From contig CP006833.1 in assembly GCA_000495505.1 (NCBI GenBank), forward strand, positions 682,001 to 746,000: a DNA stretch of 64,000 nt, written 5' to 3'. The notes below the pieces were generated by a model. It saw nothing but the letters and a program-made list of their open reading frames with translations, made no database searches and had not been told where the DNA came from. Source of the stretch: Campylobacter fetus subsp. testudinum 03-427 (lineage in GTDB: Bacteria > Campylobacterota > Campylobacteria > Campylobacterales > Campylobacteraceae). Below, piece after piece: positions 27,240-35,611 of this stretch (the stretch's first letter is position 1; every line of letters starts with the position of its first letter). Position numbers and translations under genes: made by a program.

Positions 27240-29051
27240 TATATCTCTGTTATCTTGCTCGTTTTGATCTATTGTAGGAGATGTTGTAACTGGTTTTAGA
27301 TAACCGTTTTCTACCATTAACTCAACAGTGTTTTTAAATATCGGTAAAGCGCTCCATGAAGCGTAATAGTAAGGATACGGTCTCATAGGCTCTCTTACTA
27401 GTACGCCTATCGTATAGTTATTTCCGTTTGGATCACTTACAAATCCAAAAAAGCTTGCGTTATATCGTTTATCGCTATAGCCTCCGCTTGTAGCTATGTG
27501 AGCGGTTCCGGTTTTTCCACCTATGCTAAGTCCTTGTATGCGTGCTTTTCTAGCTGTACCTTTGTTACTTTCAACAACTTTTATAAGTATTCTTTTCATT
27601 ATCTTGGCAGTTTCTATAGGCAAAATAGTTTTGATATCTTGCTCTTTTATCGCATATATTTTACCATTTTTTTCTAAGTGACTTGCGATTTGCGGTGTTA
27701 TCATAACTCCATTATTATTTATAGTATTATAAGCATTTAAAAGCTGCATAAATGTAGCTTGAAGTCCGTATCCATAGCTAACAGTCGATTTATATGTTTT
27801 ATTTCTAAGTTCATTTATAGATGGAAGCAACCCGACTTGTTCATAGCTTAGATCAACTCCTGTTTTTTTAGAAAATCCAAAATCCAAAAGTCCATTATAT
27901 AGATCTATCTCGCTTAATCTCTCAACTAGCTGTATCATACCTACGTTTGATGATTCTACTATTATATCCTCAGCGCTTAAAAAATCATTTTTATGACTAT
28001 CTGTTATCGTTCTTTGACCAAGCTTATATTTTCCACCATATGTATTTATGATCTCTAGCGGATTTACTTTATTTTCTCTAAGTAGTAAAGAGAAGATGAC
28101 AGGTTTCATTACTGAGCCTACTTCATAAGCGTATTCGCTTGCTGTTGAATTTAGTGATTGGTAATCATTTATTGTGATGTTTGATGGATTGTATCTTGAA
28201 GTAGAAACTAATGCAATGATTTTCCCTGTTTTACTCTCCATAACTCCTATAACAACCTCTTTTGCTATAAGATCATTTAGCTTTTGTGTTGCCATCTGTT
28301 CTATGACTTTTTGGAGTTTTAGTGGAGTGTTTAGAACTACATTATACCCGTCAATCCGTTTTGAGAGTTCTGCGTCACCTGAGAGTATAATGGTGTTTGA
28401 TAGATCTCTTGGACCTTTTGTAATACCATCTTGTGTAGATGAAAGTAGGTTATCATATACTTTTTCTATACCTTTTACTCCTTCTACTTTGGTTATACCA
28501 TCTTGTTCTATCTTTTTTATATATCCGATAGCTGGAGTAAGAGTGTCTTCTGCCATATATATACGTTTTTCACCGCTTTCTACGATGCTCATACCTTGAG
28601 TTGCGACTATTCCAGTTTTTGGATCTTGATATGCTATAAATACCTTTTTTTTGTACAGTTTTCTAGCTAACTCTTTAAGATACGCCGCACCTTTGGCGTC
28701 TATCTCATATGATAAGGTTACTATACCTTTTTTGCTAAGTATTTTTCTGATTTTTGCTGGATCATCACCGCTGTAGAGCGTGTATAATTTTATAAAAAGC
28801 TCTTTTTTATTTGGATCTATATTTCTAGTATCTACCATAGCTTTGTATAATTTTTGACTACTAGCTATGCTAAAACCGTCTTTTGATATGATAGAACCTC
28901 TAAGAGCACTATCAAAATCACTACTTTGCAGCTTTGGTAGCTTTCTATCTAACAAAGCTCTATAAAAAATTACAAATAAAAATAGTATAATCCCTAAAAC
29001 TATAAAGCTGAAGATCACATAGATCTTGCTTTGGCTTTGATATCCGCTCAT
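27231..29051 (-). CDS. pbpB: Class B penicillin-binding protein (FtsI/PBP3-like transpeptidase)
   Basis: A membrane-anchored transpeptidase that crosslinks septal or lateral peptidoglycan. One N-terminal membrane helix (residues 11-31) is followed by the PBP dimer domain with RGSIISKDG near 51-59. In the transpeptidase domain the active Ser313 lies in SVMK, SSN follows, and KTG lies in GGKTGTAH. The 606-residue length fits FtsI. The ATG overlaps the stop of fliE by one base (TAATG), so its translation is tied to a flagellar operon. The same fliE-pbpB link exists in C. jejuni as I recall. Its 3' end overlaps hemH by 9 bp. Confidence 0.92.
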   Translation of the reverse strand: MSGYQSQSKIYVIFSFIVLGIILFLFVIFYRALLDRKLPKLQSSDFDSALRGSIISKDGFSIASSQKLYKAMVDTRNIDPNKKELFIKLYTLYSGDDPAKIRKILSKKGIVTLSYEIDAKGAAYLKELARKLYKKKVFIAYQDPKTGIVATQGMSIVESGEKRIYMAEDTLTPAIGYIKKIEQDGITKVEGVKGIEKVYDNLLSSTQDGITKGPRDLSNTIILSGDAELSKRIDGYNVVLNTPLKLQKVIEQMATQKLNDLIAKEVVIGVMESKTGKIIALVSTSRYNPSNITINDYQSLNSTASEYAYEVGSVMKPVIFSLLLRENKVNPLEIINTYGGKYKLGQRTITDSHKNDFLSAEDIIVESSNVGMIQLVERLSEIDLYNGLLDFGFSKKTGVDLSYEQVGLLPSINELRNKTYKSTVSYGYGLQATFMQLLNAYNTINNNGVMITPQIASHLEKNGKIYAIKEQDIKTILPIETAKIMKRILIKVVESNKGTARKARIQGLSIGGKTGTAHIATSGGYSDKRYNASFFGFVSDPNGNNYTIGVLVREPMRPYPYYYASWSALPIFKNTVELMVENGYLKPVTTSPTIDQNEQDNRDILD

Positions 29052-29338
29052 TACAACTGTGTTCTTGAGATTTCTTTATACGCACTTATAGCTTTATTTC
29101 TTACTTCTAACATCAATTTCATACTAGTTTCTGCTTTTCCTATTGCTATGGCGGCTTGATGAAGATCTTTTACCTCTCCAGTGGCTAAGTCCGCTACTGC
29201 TTTATCTGCTTTTTCTTGAACATCGTTTAAGTCGCTTAAAGCTTTATTTAGCATATCTGAAAAGCCGCTACCAGCGCCGTCTTTTTGCTTGGTTTGCTCT
29301 GTTGTTTGATTTAAATTTGAAATCTCAGATATATTCAT
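29051..29338 (-). CDS. fliE: Flagellar hook-basal body protein FliE
   Basis: FliE joins the MS ring to the proximal rod and is among the first proteins exported by the flagellar system. The 95 residues have a disordered N terminus (Gln/Thr/Lys-rich to about residue 24), then FSDMLNKALSDLNDVQEKADKA and the conserved C-terminal helix VMLEVRNK-type (here LMLEVRNKAISAYKEISRTQL). It stands 3 bp downstream of flgC and overlaps pbpB by one base. Confidence 0.95.
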   Translation of the reverse strand: MNISEISNLNQTTEQTKQKDGAGSGFSDMLNKALSDLNDVQEKADKAVADLATGEVKDLHQAAIAIGKAETSMKLMLEVRNKAISAYKEISRTQL

Positions 29339-29341
29339 AAA

Positions 29342-29836
29342 TTATCCTTTTAGTAACTCTATTGCGCTAGTTGCTATACTCTTTGCGCTTTGAAATGCTG
29401 AAACATTTGCCTGATAAGCTCTTGTTGCTTCTATTAAATCGGCCATTTCTATAACTGGATTAATATTTGGCAACATTATATAACCTTTTTCGTCTGCGTC
29501 TGGATGAGTCGGATCATATTTTAGCTTAAAATCCTTATCATCTCGAACGATTTTATCTACTACTACGCTCATAAGAGCTGGTTTTGGAAATTCTGGAGCA
29601 TCTGGATCATTTAATGGATTTTCATTTTTTAAAAAGTCGTTTTTTGAATTTATAGATTTGTTTAACTCTTTATCAAACTCTACAGCTTTAAATATAACTT
29701 CTCTGCGACGATAAGGACCACCTTCAGCAGTTCTTGTTGTATTAGCATTTGCAATGTTTGAACTTATAACATTCATTCTAAAACGTTGTGCGCTAAGACC
29801 GTATCCGCTTATATCAAAATCACTTAAATATGCCAT
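29342..29836 (-). CDS. flgC: Flagellar proximal rod protein FlgC
   Basis: A rod subunit assembled above FlgB. The 164 residues begin with the rod/hook motif DISGYGLSAQRFRMNVISSNIANANTTRT cut short here, residues 7-35, containing the ANANTT signature. They end in a heptad helix (MADLIEATRAYQANVSAFQSAK region) typical of axial proteins. The middle GYIMLPNINPVIEM is the usual FlgC turn. It lies between flgB and fliE in the RpoN-driven operon. Confidence 0.96.
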   Translation of the reverse strand: MAYLSDFDISGYGLSAQRFRMNVISSNIANANTTRTAEGGPYRRREVIFKAVEFDKELNKSINSKNDFLKNENPLNDPDAPEFPKPALMSVVVDKIVRDDKDFKLKYDPTHPDADEKGYIMLPNINPVIEMADLIEATRAYQANVSAFQSAKSIATSAIELLKG

Positions 29837-29845
29837 TGTTTATCC

Positions 29846-30286
29846 TTATAATTTACCGCTTGCGTCAATTACGCTTTTAAAGATCTCACCGTGTTTTTTA
29901 CTTGCTGAATCAAGTGCTTGAACCATTAGGGCATTTTTTCCAAGCTCTGTTGTTTCAACATCAAGATCGACTGTGTTTGCATCGTTTCTTGCTGTGTGAC
30001 CGTCTCTTAAATAGATTGTTGCTTGTTTATTGCTAGGAAAATCTAAAGCTGGAAAATGCTTTTCGTTTGTTACTGCAAGTTCAAGTTTTGGTTCGTCTGA
30101 GTTTTTATTATAAATTTCATTTTTTTTAGCTATCAACGCCGATTCAAAATCAACATCTTTAGATTTATAAAATGGAGTGTCAATGTTTGCTATGTTGCTA
30201 GCTATGAGCTTTTGGCGAAGTACTCTGCCTTCTAGAGCAGATTCTACTAGCTGTTTTGATTTGCTTGTCGAAAACCCTGCGTACAT
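29846..30286 (-). CDS. flgB: Flagellar proximal rod protein FlgB
   Basis: The first rod subunit after FliE. The 146 residues include the axial-protein motif LIASNIANIDTPFYKSKDVDF (about residues 27-47), an ETTELGKNALMVQAL segment and a C-terminal helix. The ribosome site AAGGAGATATAG precedes the ATG. It is the first gene of flgB-flgC-fliE-pbpB and is directly preceded by a sigma-54 promoter, which fits early (class II) flagellar genes in Campylobacter. Confidence 0.95.
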   Translation of the reverse strand: MYAGFSTSKSKQLVESALEGRVLRQKLIASNIANIDTPFYKSKDVDFESALIAKKNEIYNKNSDEPKLELAVTNEKHFPALDFPSNKQATIYLRDGHTARNDANTVDLDVETTELGKNALMVQALDSASKKHGEIFKSVIDASGKL

Positions 30287-30318
30287 CTATATCTCCTTAA
30301 ATTTATAGTCTTTAATAA

Positions 30319-30334
30319 GCAAAATTTATTCCTA
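30319..30334 (-). promoter_or_regulatory. Sigma-54 promoter of flgB-flgC-fliE-pbpB
   Basis: On the minus strand AGG-AATAAATTTT-GC gives GG-N10-GC, the RpoN -24/-12 spacing, 33 bp upstream of the flgB start. The -24 GG overlaps the stop codon of the upstream aat gene, so the promoter occupies almost the whole intergenic gap. Confidence 0.78.
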
Positions 30335-30994
30335 ATTTTCTAAATTTAGATCTTTAAATGAATTAAATCCAGATTTTTTTGATATCTTCTCTTTTAATTC
30401 ATCTAAAAATCTCTCTCTTGCTAAACTTTTGGCTCCCATAAATTCAAGATGAGAGTTCATAACTTGAGCATCTATAAGAAAATCAAACGGTTTTAGCACT
30501 TCACAAAGCTTTATCAGAGCTACTTTAGAAGCATTTGGTTTGATACTTATCATACTCTCTCCGCAAAATATTTTACCTATGATTATCCCATATAATCCAC
30601 CGATTAACTCATCGTTTTTATATACTTCTACACTATGCGCCCAGCCCAAATCATATAAATTTGAGTATGCCATTATGATATCTTGACTTATCCATGTTGG
30701 TTCTGTTTTTTCTCTTTGTGTTTTGCAAAGAGTTATGAGCTTCTTAAAGTTAGTATCAAATTTAACCCTATAATCTCTTAAAAACGGCTTTATACTCTTA
30801 TGTATTTTTACACTATCTGGATAAAATACGGCTCTAGGATCTGGCGACCACCAAAGTATATTTTCGCCATTCATAAACCAAGGGAAAATACCGTTTTTAT
30901 ACGCGTCTAACAGAGTATCTGTGCTAAGATCGCCGCCTAGTGCCAAAGGAGCGTCTTTGGGCGCTTGTTTTGGATCTGGAAATTTTGATCTCAT
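30332..30994 (-). CDS. aat: Leucyl/phenylalanyl-tRNA-protein transferase
   Basis: Aat adds Leu or Phe to proteins with N-terminal Arg or Lys, making N-degrons that ClpS hands to ClpAP. The 220 residues have LALGGDLSTDTLLDAYKNG and IFPWF near the start, WWSPDPRAVFYP at about residues 48-59, then GLYGIIIGKIFCGESM in the acetyltransferase-like fold. The N terminus is short, starting almost at the conserved FPDP. The start overlaps the upstream gene by 4 bp. Its grouping with clpS and clpA makes the N-degron pathway a single operon here. Confidence 0.94.
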   Translation of the reverse strand: MRSKFPDPKQAPKDAPLALGGDLSTDTLLDAYKNGIFPWFMNGENILWWSPDPRAVFYPDSVKIHKSIKPFLRDYRVKFDTNFKKLITLCKTQREKTEPTWISQDIIMAYSNLYDLGWAHSVEVYKNDELIGGLYGIIIGKIFCGESMISIKPNASKVALIKLCEVLKPFDFLIDAQVMNSHLEFMGAKSLARERFLDELKEKISKKSGFNSFKDLNLEN

Positions 30995-31845
30995 TTTTTG
31001 TAATTTTCTAATTCTCTAAAGTCAAAAGATACGCTTATTCCGTCATTTATGCACGGTAAAAGCTCACATTGCGAGTAATAAAAGCTAACTTCGTTTTTTG
31101 TTATAGCAAAATTATCATTAAATTCTATTGCGTCAAAATCAAAAAATTCAGCTTTTGCGTCGTCGTCATTTGTTATATTATTGTCTATTTTAAATTTAGC
31201 AAGTAGTCTATTTTTTAGCTTTTCTACGAGTTCAGTGTTGTTTAGATCATAAATATTTCTTATATCAAATGTACTTGAGTTTGCATCAACAACTCTATTT
31301 ATGATGTGAAAAGTTGGATGTACTCCGTTGAAATTTGATACAAAAGTTTGATATGTTGTTATATTTTCATCAAGATATATAATATAACTAAGAGATGAAA
31401 AATTCGCTTGTTTTTGCACGCTTAGTTCTGTTTCATTTCTGTCTTTATCTGTGCGAAATTCGCTTTTTATATAGCACGTATTTTCATCGTAATAACTAAT
31501 CGCATCTATATCCATCTTTTTGATGATAGGAATATCTATTTTTTTGAGCAACATCTTTACAGTTGCATTTGAGTCATTATAGCTAACTACTGCTATAGGC
31601 GTAAAATGTATCTCATTACCTTCTTTTTTACCGTAATATTTTTTATTACCTACGTAAAAAATGTAACTGTTTAGATCTATCTTTTCATCGCCATTTTCAT
31701 CACCACATCCTTGCACTAAACCGTTTATACCAAAATCATGTATATAAATTTGATAATTTTTATTTGCCGCATATCTAAACTTTCCACTGAAACTATCTCC
31801 AAAAATCAAGCCAAACATAACAGATAAAAGTAAAAATAGTCTCAT
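30991..31845 (-). CDS. Exported protein of unknown function between clpA and aat
   Basis: I do not recognise the family. A signal peptide (LFLLLSVMFGLIFG, cleavage near residue 17) is followed by about 265 residues that look beta-rich. They contain many Tyr, Asn and Asp, four or more Cys (as in QGCGDEN, ENTCYIKSE and the QCELLPCINDG pair near residue 267) and the repeated theme FSGKFRYAANKNY. The Cys suggest disulfides in the periplasm. It overlaps clpA by 4 bp and aat by 4 bp, so it is embedded in a cytosolic proteolysis operon, which is odd. The clpA-aat pair in C. jejuni lacks such a gene as far as I recall. Confidence 0.75.
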   Translation of the reverse strand: MRLFLLLSVMFGLIFGDSFSGKFRYAANKNYQIYIHDFGINGLVQGCGDENGDEKIDLNSYIFYVGNKKYYGKKEGNEIHFTPIAVVSYNDSNATVKMLLKKIDIPIIKKMDIDAISYYDENTCYIKSEFRTDKDRNETELSVQKQANFSSLSYIIYLDENITTYQTFVSNFNGVHPTFHIINRVVDANSSTFDIRNIYDLNNTELVEKLKNRLLAKFKIDNNITNDDDAKAEFFDFDAIEFNDNFAITKNEVSFYYSQCELLPCINDGISVSFDFRELENYKK

Positions 31846-34040
31846 TTATTTGCCTTAAAATCAAATTTAAACTCTCCATCAAACTCGATATATACTTCCC
31901 CGCCACGTTTTAAACTACCAAATAATAGCTCTTTTGAAATAGAGCTATTTATACTATCTTTGATAATTCTTTTTAAATTTCTAGCTCCGTATTCGTCGCT
32001 AAATCCTTGATTTATGATCTCATTTAATGCTTTTTTACTTAAATTTATTTTTATTTTTTTAGCCATTTTTTCTAAATTTGAAATCTCTTTTTCGACGATT
32101 TTTTCTAAAATATCTCTGCTTAGATCATTAAATCGTATAATTTTATCTATACGGTTTCTAAACTCAGAGCTAAAAAATCCCTTTACAGCTTTATCTGTTT
32201 TATCGCTTAAATTTTTATTAAATCCAAGAGTATTTGGCTCTTTTGTTCCTAAATTTGATGTCATTATAATAATAGTATTTTTAAAATCGCTTTTGTTCCC
32301 ACTATTATCAGTGAGGCTGGCACTATCAAAAATTTGTAAAAATATATTTATCATCTCGTCGTTTGCTTTTTCTATTTCATCAAATAGTATAACGCTATAA
32401 GGATGTTTTTTTACCATATTTGTTAGCAATCCACCACTCTCAAATCCGATATATCCAGGAGGCGCGCCTATGAGCCTTGAAACGCTGTGTTTTTCCATAT
32501 ATTCGCTCATATCGTATCTCTCGAAATGAACATTTAGTGAGTTTGCTAACTCACTTGCTAACTCGCTTTTTCCTACACCGCTACTTCCTGTAAATAAAAA
32601 TATCCCGATTGGTTTATTTGGTTCGTTTAATCCAGCGTAAGATGAGATAAGAGCATCGTTTAATGCATCTATAGCGCTATCTTGACCGAATATTTTTGCT
32701 TTTAAATTTGCTTTTAAATTTTTTAATATTTTGGTGTTGTCGCTGCTTTCATTTAAATTTGAGATATTTGCCATTTTTGATACGGTGTCTAGTATGTCGG
32801 ATTTTAAAACTCTTTTTTTAAAACTATTTTTCTTTGTTTCATCTTTTATAGCTTCTAAGTTATCAAATTCATCATCAACGCTAATCGCATAGTTCCACGC
32901 AGTTTCATCTGTTAATTTTAATTTACTTGGGTTAGCTATGCTTAGTTTGGCTCCAGTTTCGTCTATGATATCTATGGCGCTGTCTGGTAAAAATTTATCA
33001 CTCAAGTATCTTTTTGCAAGTTCTATACTAAGTTTTAAAATTTCATCACTATAAGTTACGTTGTGAAACTTTTCATAGGTGGATTTAAGACCTTTTAGTA
33101 TCAAAAAACACTCATCTGAATTTGGCTCACTAACATCAATTTTATTGAATCTTCTAAGTAAAGCTTTGTCTTTGTTAAAATTTCTAAATTCACTATAAGT
33201 TGTAGCGCCTATGCATCTTATATCGCCGTTTGCAAGATGTGGTTTTAATATATTTGCTATATCTAGACTATTTTCATTTGAACTATTTTGAGACATTATG
33301 GAGTGAATTTCATCTATAAATATTATATGATTTTTGTTCTCTTTGAGTTTGGAAATTATACTTTTTAATCTCTCTTCAAACTCTCCTCTGTACTTTGCGC
33401 CAGCTATCAAAGAGCTAACATCAAGATTAAATATAATGCTATTTTTTAGTCTATCTGGAACTTTACCATTTACTATTTTTTGAACTATTCCTTGTACTAT
33501 TGCTGTTTTACCGACTCCTGCTTCTCCAACAAAGATCGGGTTATTTTTTTTGTGACGGCATAGTATTTCAAGAGCTTTTTGTATCTCCTCTTCGCGTCCT
33601 ATAACAGGATCTATCTTTGAGTTTTTTACCATATCGTTTAAATTTGAAACGAATTGGGTTGTATCGTCTTGCTCATCATTTAAGCCGTGAAATTTAAGTA
33701 CTTGGTATGCACTTGAACTTTTATCTTCTAAAATTTCTTCTAAAAAATCCTCAGCGTCAAAAATTTCCTCTTCTTTTATACTGCTTAGAATTTCGCTTAA
33801 TTTATATGTTAAAACAGGCGGTTTTGGGGATTCTAGTCTTGGAAACTGGTCTATAAGTCCTACTAAATCATTTCTTAGAGCTACTGGATCACTAACTCCT
33901 AAAGATGAAAGAGTTTTTAAAAACTCCATATCAAAAGTAAGAGCGTAAAGTATATGCTCAACTCCTATATATTCGTGAGATTTTGAAATGGCAAGCTCAT
34001 TTGCTTGTTTTATTGATTTTGCTAGGTTGTTTTGTATCAT
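31842..34040 (-). CDS. clpA: ATP-dependent Clp protease ATP-binding subunit ClpA
   Basis: An AAA+ unfoldase that feeds ClpP. The N-terminal Clp-N repeat (residues 1-140) is followed by D1 with Walker A GEAGVGKTA and D2 with GSSGVGKSE. A ClpP-docking tripeptide of the [LIV]-G-[FL] type is visible as LGF in EPNTLGFNKN near residue 600. I place the start at 34040 (732 residues), where ATG overlaps the clpS stop as TAATG. A start at 34061, seven codons earlier, would run deep into clpS. ClpS binds the Clp-N domain and steers ClpAP to N-degron substrates. Confidence 0.95.
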   Translation of the reverse strand: MIQNNLAKSIKQANELAISKSHEYIGVEHILYALTFDMEFLKTLSSLGVSDPVALRNDLVGLIDQFPRLESPKPPVLTYKLSEILSSIKEEEIFDAEDFLEEILEDKSSSAYQVLKFHGLNDEQDDTTQFVSNLNDMVKNSKIDPVIGREEEIQKALEILCRHKKNNPIFVGEAGVGKTAIVQGIVQKIVNGKVPDRLKNSIIFNLDVSSLIAGAKYRGEFEERLKSIISKLKENKNHIIFIDEIHSIMSQNSSNENSLDIANILKPHLANGDIRCIGATTYSEFRNFNKDKALLRRFNKIDVSEPNSDECFLILKGLKSTYEKFHNVTYSDEILKLSIELAKRYLSDKFLPDSAIDIIDETGAKLSIANPSKLKLTDETAWNYAISVDDEFDNLEAIKDETKKNSFKKRVLKSDILDTVSKMANISNLNESSDNTKILKNLKANLKAKIFGQDSAIDALNDALISSYAGLNEPNKPIGIFLFTGSSGVGKSELASELANSLNVHFERYDMSEYMEKHSVSRLIGAPPGYIGFESGGLLTNMVKKHPYSVILFDEIEKANDEMINIFLQIFDSASLTDNSGNKSDFKNTIIIMTSNLGTKEPNTLGFNKNLSDKTDKAVKGFFSSEFRNRIDKIIRFNDLSRDILEKIVEKEISNLEKMAKKIKINLSKKALNEIINQGFSDEYGARNLKRIIKDSINSSISKELLFGSLKRGGEVYIEFDGEFKFDFKANK

Positions 34041-34339
34041 TACTCTTCTTCTATAACGCATTTTAGTGGAAAACCGTTTGCTTTTGCAAGGTTTAAAACT
34101 TCCATCTGTTTAGTTTGTGCTATCTCTTTTGTGTATATACCACATATCGCTCTACCGTTTTGGTGGATTTTTAACATTAATTCTATAGCTTCATTTTTGC
34201 TTTTGTTAAAAATATCTATAAGTATCATAACGACAAAGTCCATAGTCGTAACTTCGTCGTTTAAAAGCATTACTTTAAATAAATTAGGCTTAAAATCTTT
34301 GATTTTAGTCTTTGTGATACTGCTTTTTTTAGTTTGCAC
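34040..34339 (-). CDS. clpS: Clp adaptor ClpS
   Basis: ClpS recognises N-terminal Leu, Phe, Tyr or Trp and delivers the protein to ClpAP. The 99 residues contain the core FKVMLLNDEVTTMDFVVMIL (about residues 21-40), whose NDE-TTMDF part forms the N-degron pocket. The later AICGIYTKEIAQTK replaces the usual GVCGVYTREIAETK. It overlaps the preceding lipoprotein gene by 11 bp and clpA by one base. Confidence 0.95.
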   Translation of the reverse strand: MQTKKSSITKTKIKDFKPNLFKVMLLNDEVTTMDFVVMILIDIFNKSKNEAIELMLKIHQNGRAICGIYTKEIAQTKQMEVLNLAKANGFPLKCVIEEE

Positions 34340-34925
34340 TTTTTATCCTGCTTGCATCTTTTGCGATAACTGCAGTAGAAACTTCACCTAGATAGAATTT
34401 ATTTGTTTTACTATCTCCTAAAGTATCGGTTAAAGTCTGATATGCTCCATCTTTTAATACTACTTTAAATGGAATTTGAAGCGCTCTTTTATAATTTATA
34501 TCGTGTAAAATTTGATCTACAATTCTAGGATTTTCTTTTGAATTTGATATAAAATAGTACGCATTGTATTTTTTCGAGAAGTTTTCTACAACGCCTTTAT
34601 CATCGATATTTTCAAAATATATAAGCCCGATAATCATAAAATCATCGCTGTTTTTAAGCTGATAATCCATAAGATGTGGTGCTTCTTTTTGGCAAGGAAC
34701 GCAGTAAGTACCAAAGATATCTATCATAACTATTTTATCGCTATCTTTTAACTTAAATCCGTTTTGTGTTCTAACTAGAGTCGTTTTTGAGCCTATTACA
34801 CTAGTTAGTTCTATCTCATCTCCTGTTTTGTACGGAGCAAAACTAGTTGTTTCTTCCTCTTTTTGAGCAGAACAGCCGACTAAAAACAGTGTTAAAAATG
34901 TAAGCATAATCATCAATTTTTTCAT
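34329..34925 (-). CDS. Thioredoxin-like lipoprotein (TlpA type)
   Basis: A periplasmic redox protein held to a membrane by lipid. The lipobox LVGC places the lipidated Cys at residue 18. The thioredoxin fold carries an active site CVPC in IFGTYCVPCQKEAPHL (about residue 77). The longer insert and the PFKVVLKDG segment (cis-Pro loop) are typical of TlpA/ResA reductants, which act on cytochrome c or other periplasmic thiols. It lies between smpB and clpS in the same strand order as C. jejuni. The partner is not evident from sequence. Confidence 0.88.
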   Translation of the reverse strand: MKKLMIMLTFLTLFLVGCSAQKEEETTSFAPYKTGDEIELTSVIGSKTTLVRTQNGFKLKDSDKIVMIDIFGTYCVPCQKEAPHLMDYQLKNSDDFMIIGLIYFENIDDKGVVENFSKKYNAYYFISNSKENPRIVDQILHDINYKRALQIPFKVVLKDGAYQTLTDTLGDSKTNKFYLGEVSTAVIAKDASRIKSAN

Positions 34926-34942
34926 TTATGTTCCTTTTAAAT

Positions 34943-35398
34943 TTAAATATATTTTTTTAAAGCAGATCTTGCTTCGATATTTGCCTCTTTTTGCTTTAAG
35001 GCTTCTCTTTTATCGTGTAAGTTTTTACCTTTTGCAAGAGCGATGCTGGCTTTTACTATATTTTTGCTGTTAAGATACAGCGATAAAGCAACCATAGTAA
35101 GCCCATCGGTGCTAACTTTTCCAAATAATTTATCTATCTGGCGTCTATGCATAAGCAGTTTTCTAGGAGCTCTTTCATCTGGTCTGAAGTATGAGTTTGT
35201 CGTATCTAGATGGCTTATATGCGCGTTTAGTAAAAACAGTTCTCCTCTTATTATGCGTACAAAGCTATCTTTAAGATTTGCTCTGCCTGCTCTAAGGGCT
35301 TTTACTTCACTACCTTTTAATGCTATCCCGGCTTCAAACGTCTCTAATATAGTGTAGTCGTGGAATGCCTTTTTATTTCTCGCTAGATCTTTGGACAT
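34943..35398 (-). CDS. smpB: SsrA-binding protein SmpB
   Basis: SmpB brings tmRNA to stalled ribosomes for trans-translation and tagging. The 151 residues show [26 protein letters not shown] (positions 8-33, trimmed here), then RANLKDSF and the basic C-terminal tail with [15 protein letters not shown]. Length and motifs are normal. The gene for tmRNA is not in this window. It is the first gene of the smpB to aat run and has an extended -10 promoter upstream. Confidence 0.96.
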   Translation of the reverse strand: MSKDLARNKKAFHDYTILETFEAGIALKGSEVKALRAGRANLKDSFVRIIRGELFLLNAHISHLDTTNSYFRPDERAPRKLLMHRRQIDKLFGKVSTDGLTMVALSLYLNSKNIVKASIALAKGKNLHDKREALKQKEANIEARSALKKYI

Positions 35399-35611
35399 AA
35401 AACTCTCTTTGATAATTTTCTTTTAAATTATTATAATTATAGCAGATTAGTCTAAAACTTTGTTAAATAAAATATATGATTCAAGCTCATTTAAACTCTA
35501 TAAAACGATATTTCTAGCTGTTTATTGCGTATCATTTGCAGATATTATTATAGTTTGATGATTATATTAAAATAATATTTTAAATTTAAAACAAAAGGCT
35601 CAAAAATATAT
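35399..35611. other. 213-bp AT-rich spacer between ispE and smpB
   Basis: No gene, tRNA or hairpin terminator is seen. It contains the smpB promoter near the left end and otherwise A/T runs. It marks the break between the uvrD-truB-csrA-ispE operon and the smpB operon. Confidence 0.5.
35436..35444 (-). promoter_or_regulatory. Extended -10 promoter of the smpB-aat operon
   Basis: On the minus strand TGC-TATAAT forms an extended -10 about 40 bp before the smpB start. A second overlapping TATAAT lies at 35430-35435. No -35 is visible. Confidence 0.55.

Noticed and set aside
35399-35611. Possible tmRNA gene next to smpB
   Set aside because: The spacer is only 213 bp, shorter than a tmRNA, and shows no tRNA-like ends or proteolysis-tag frame.
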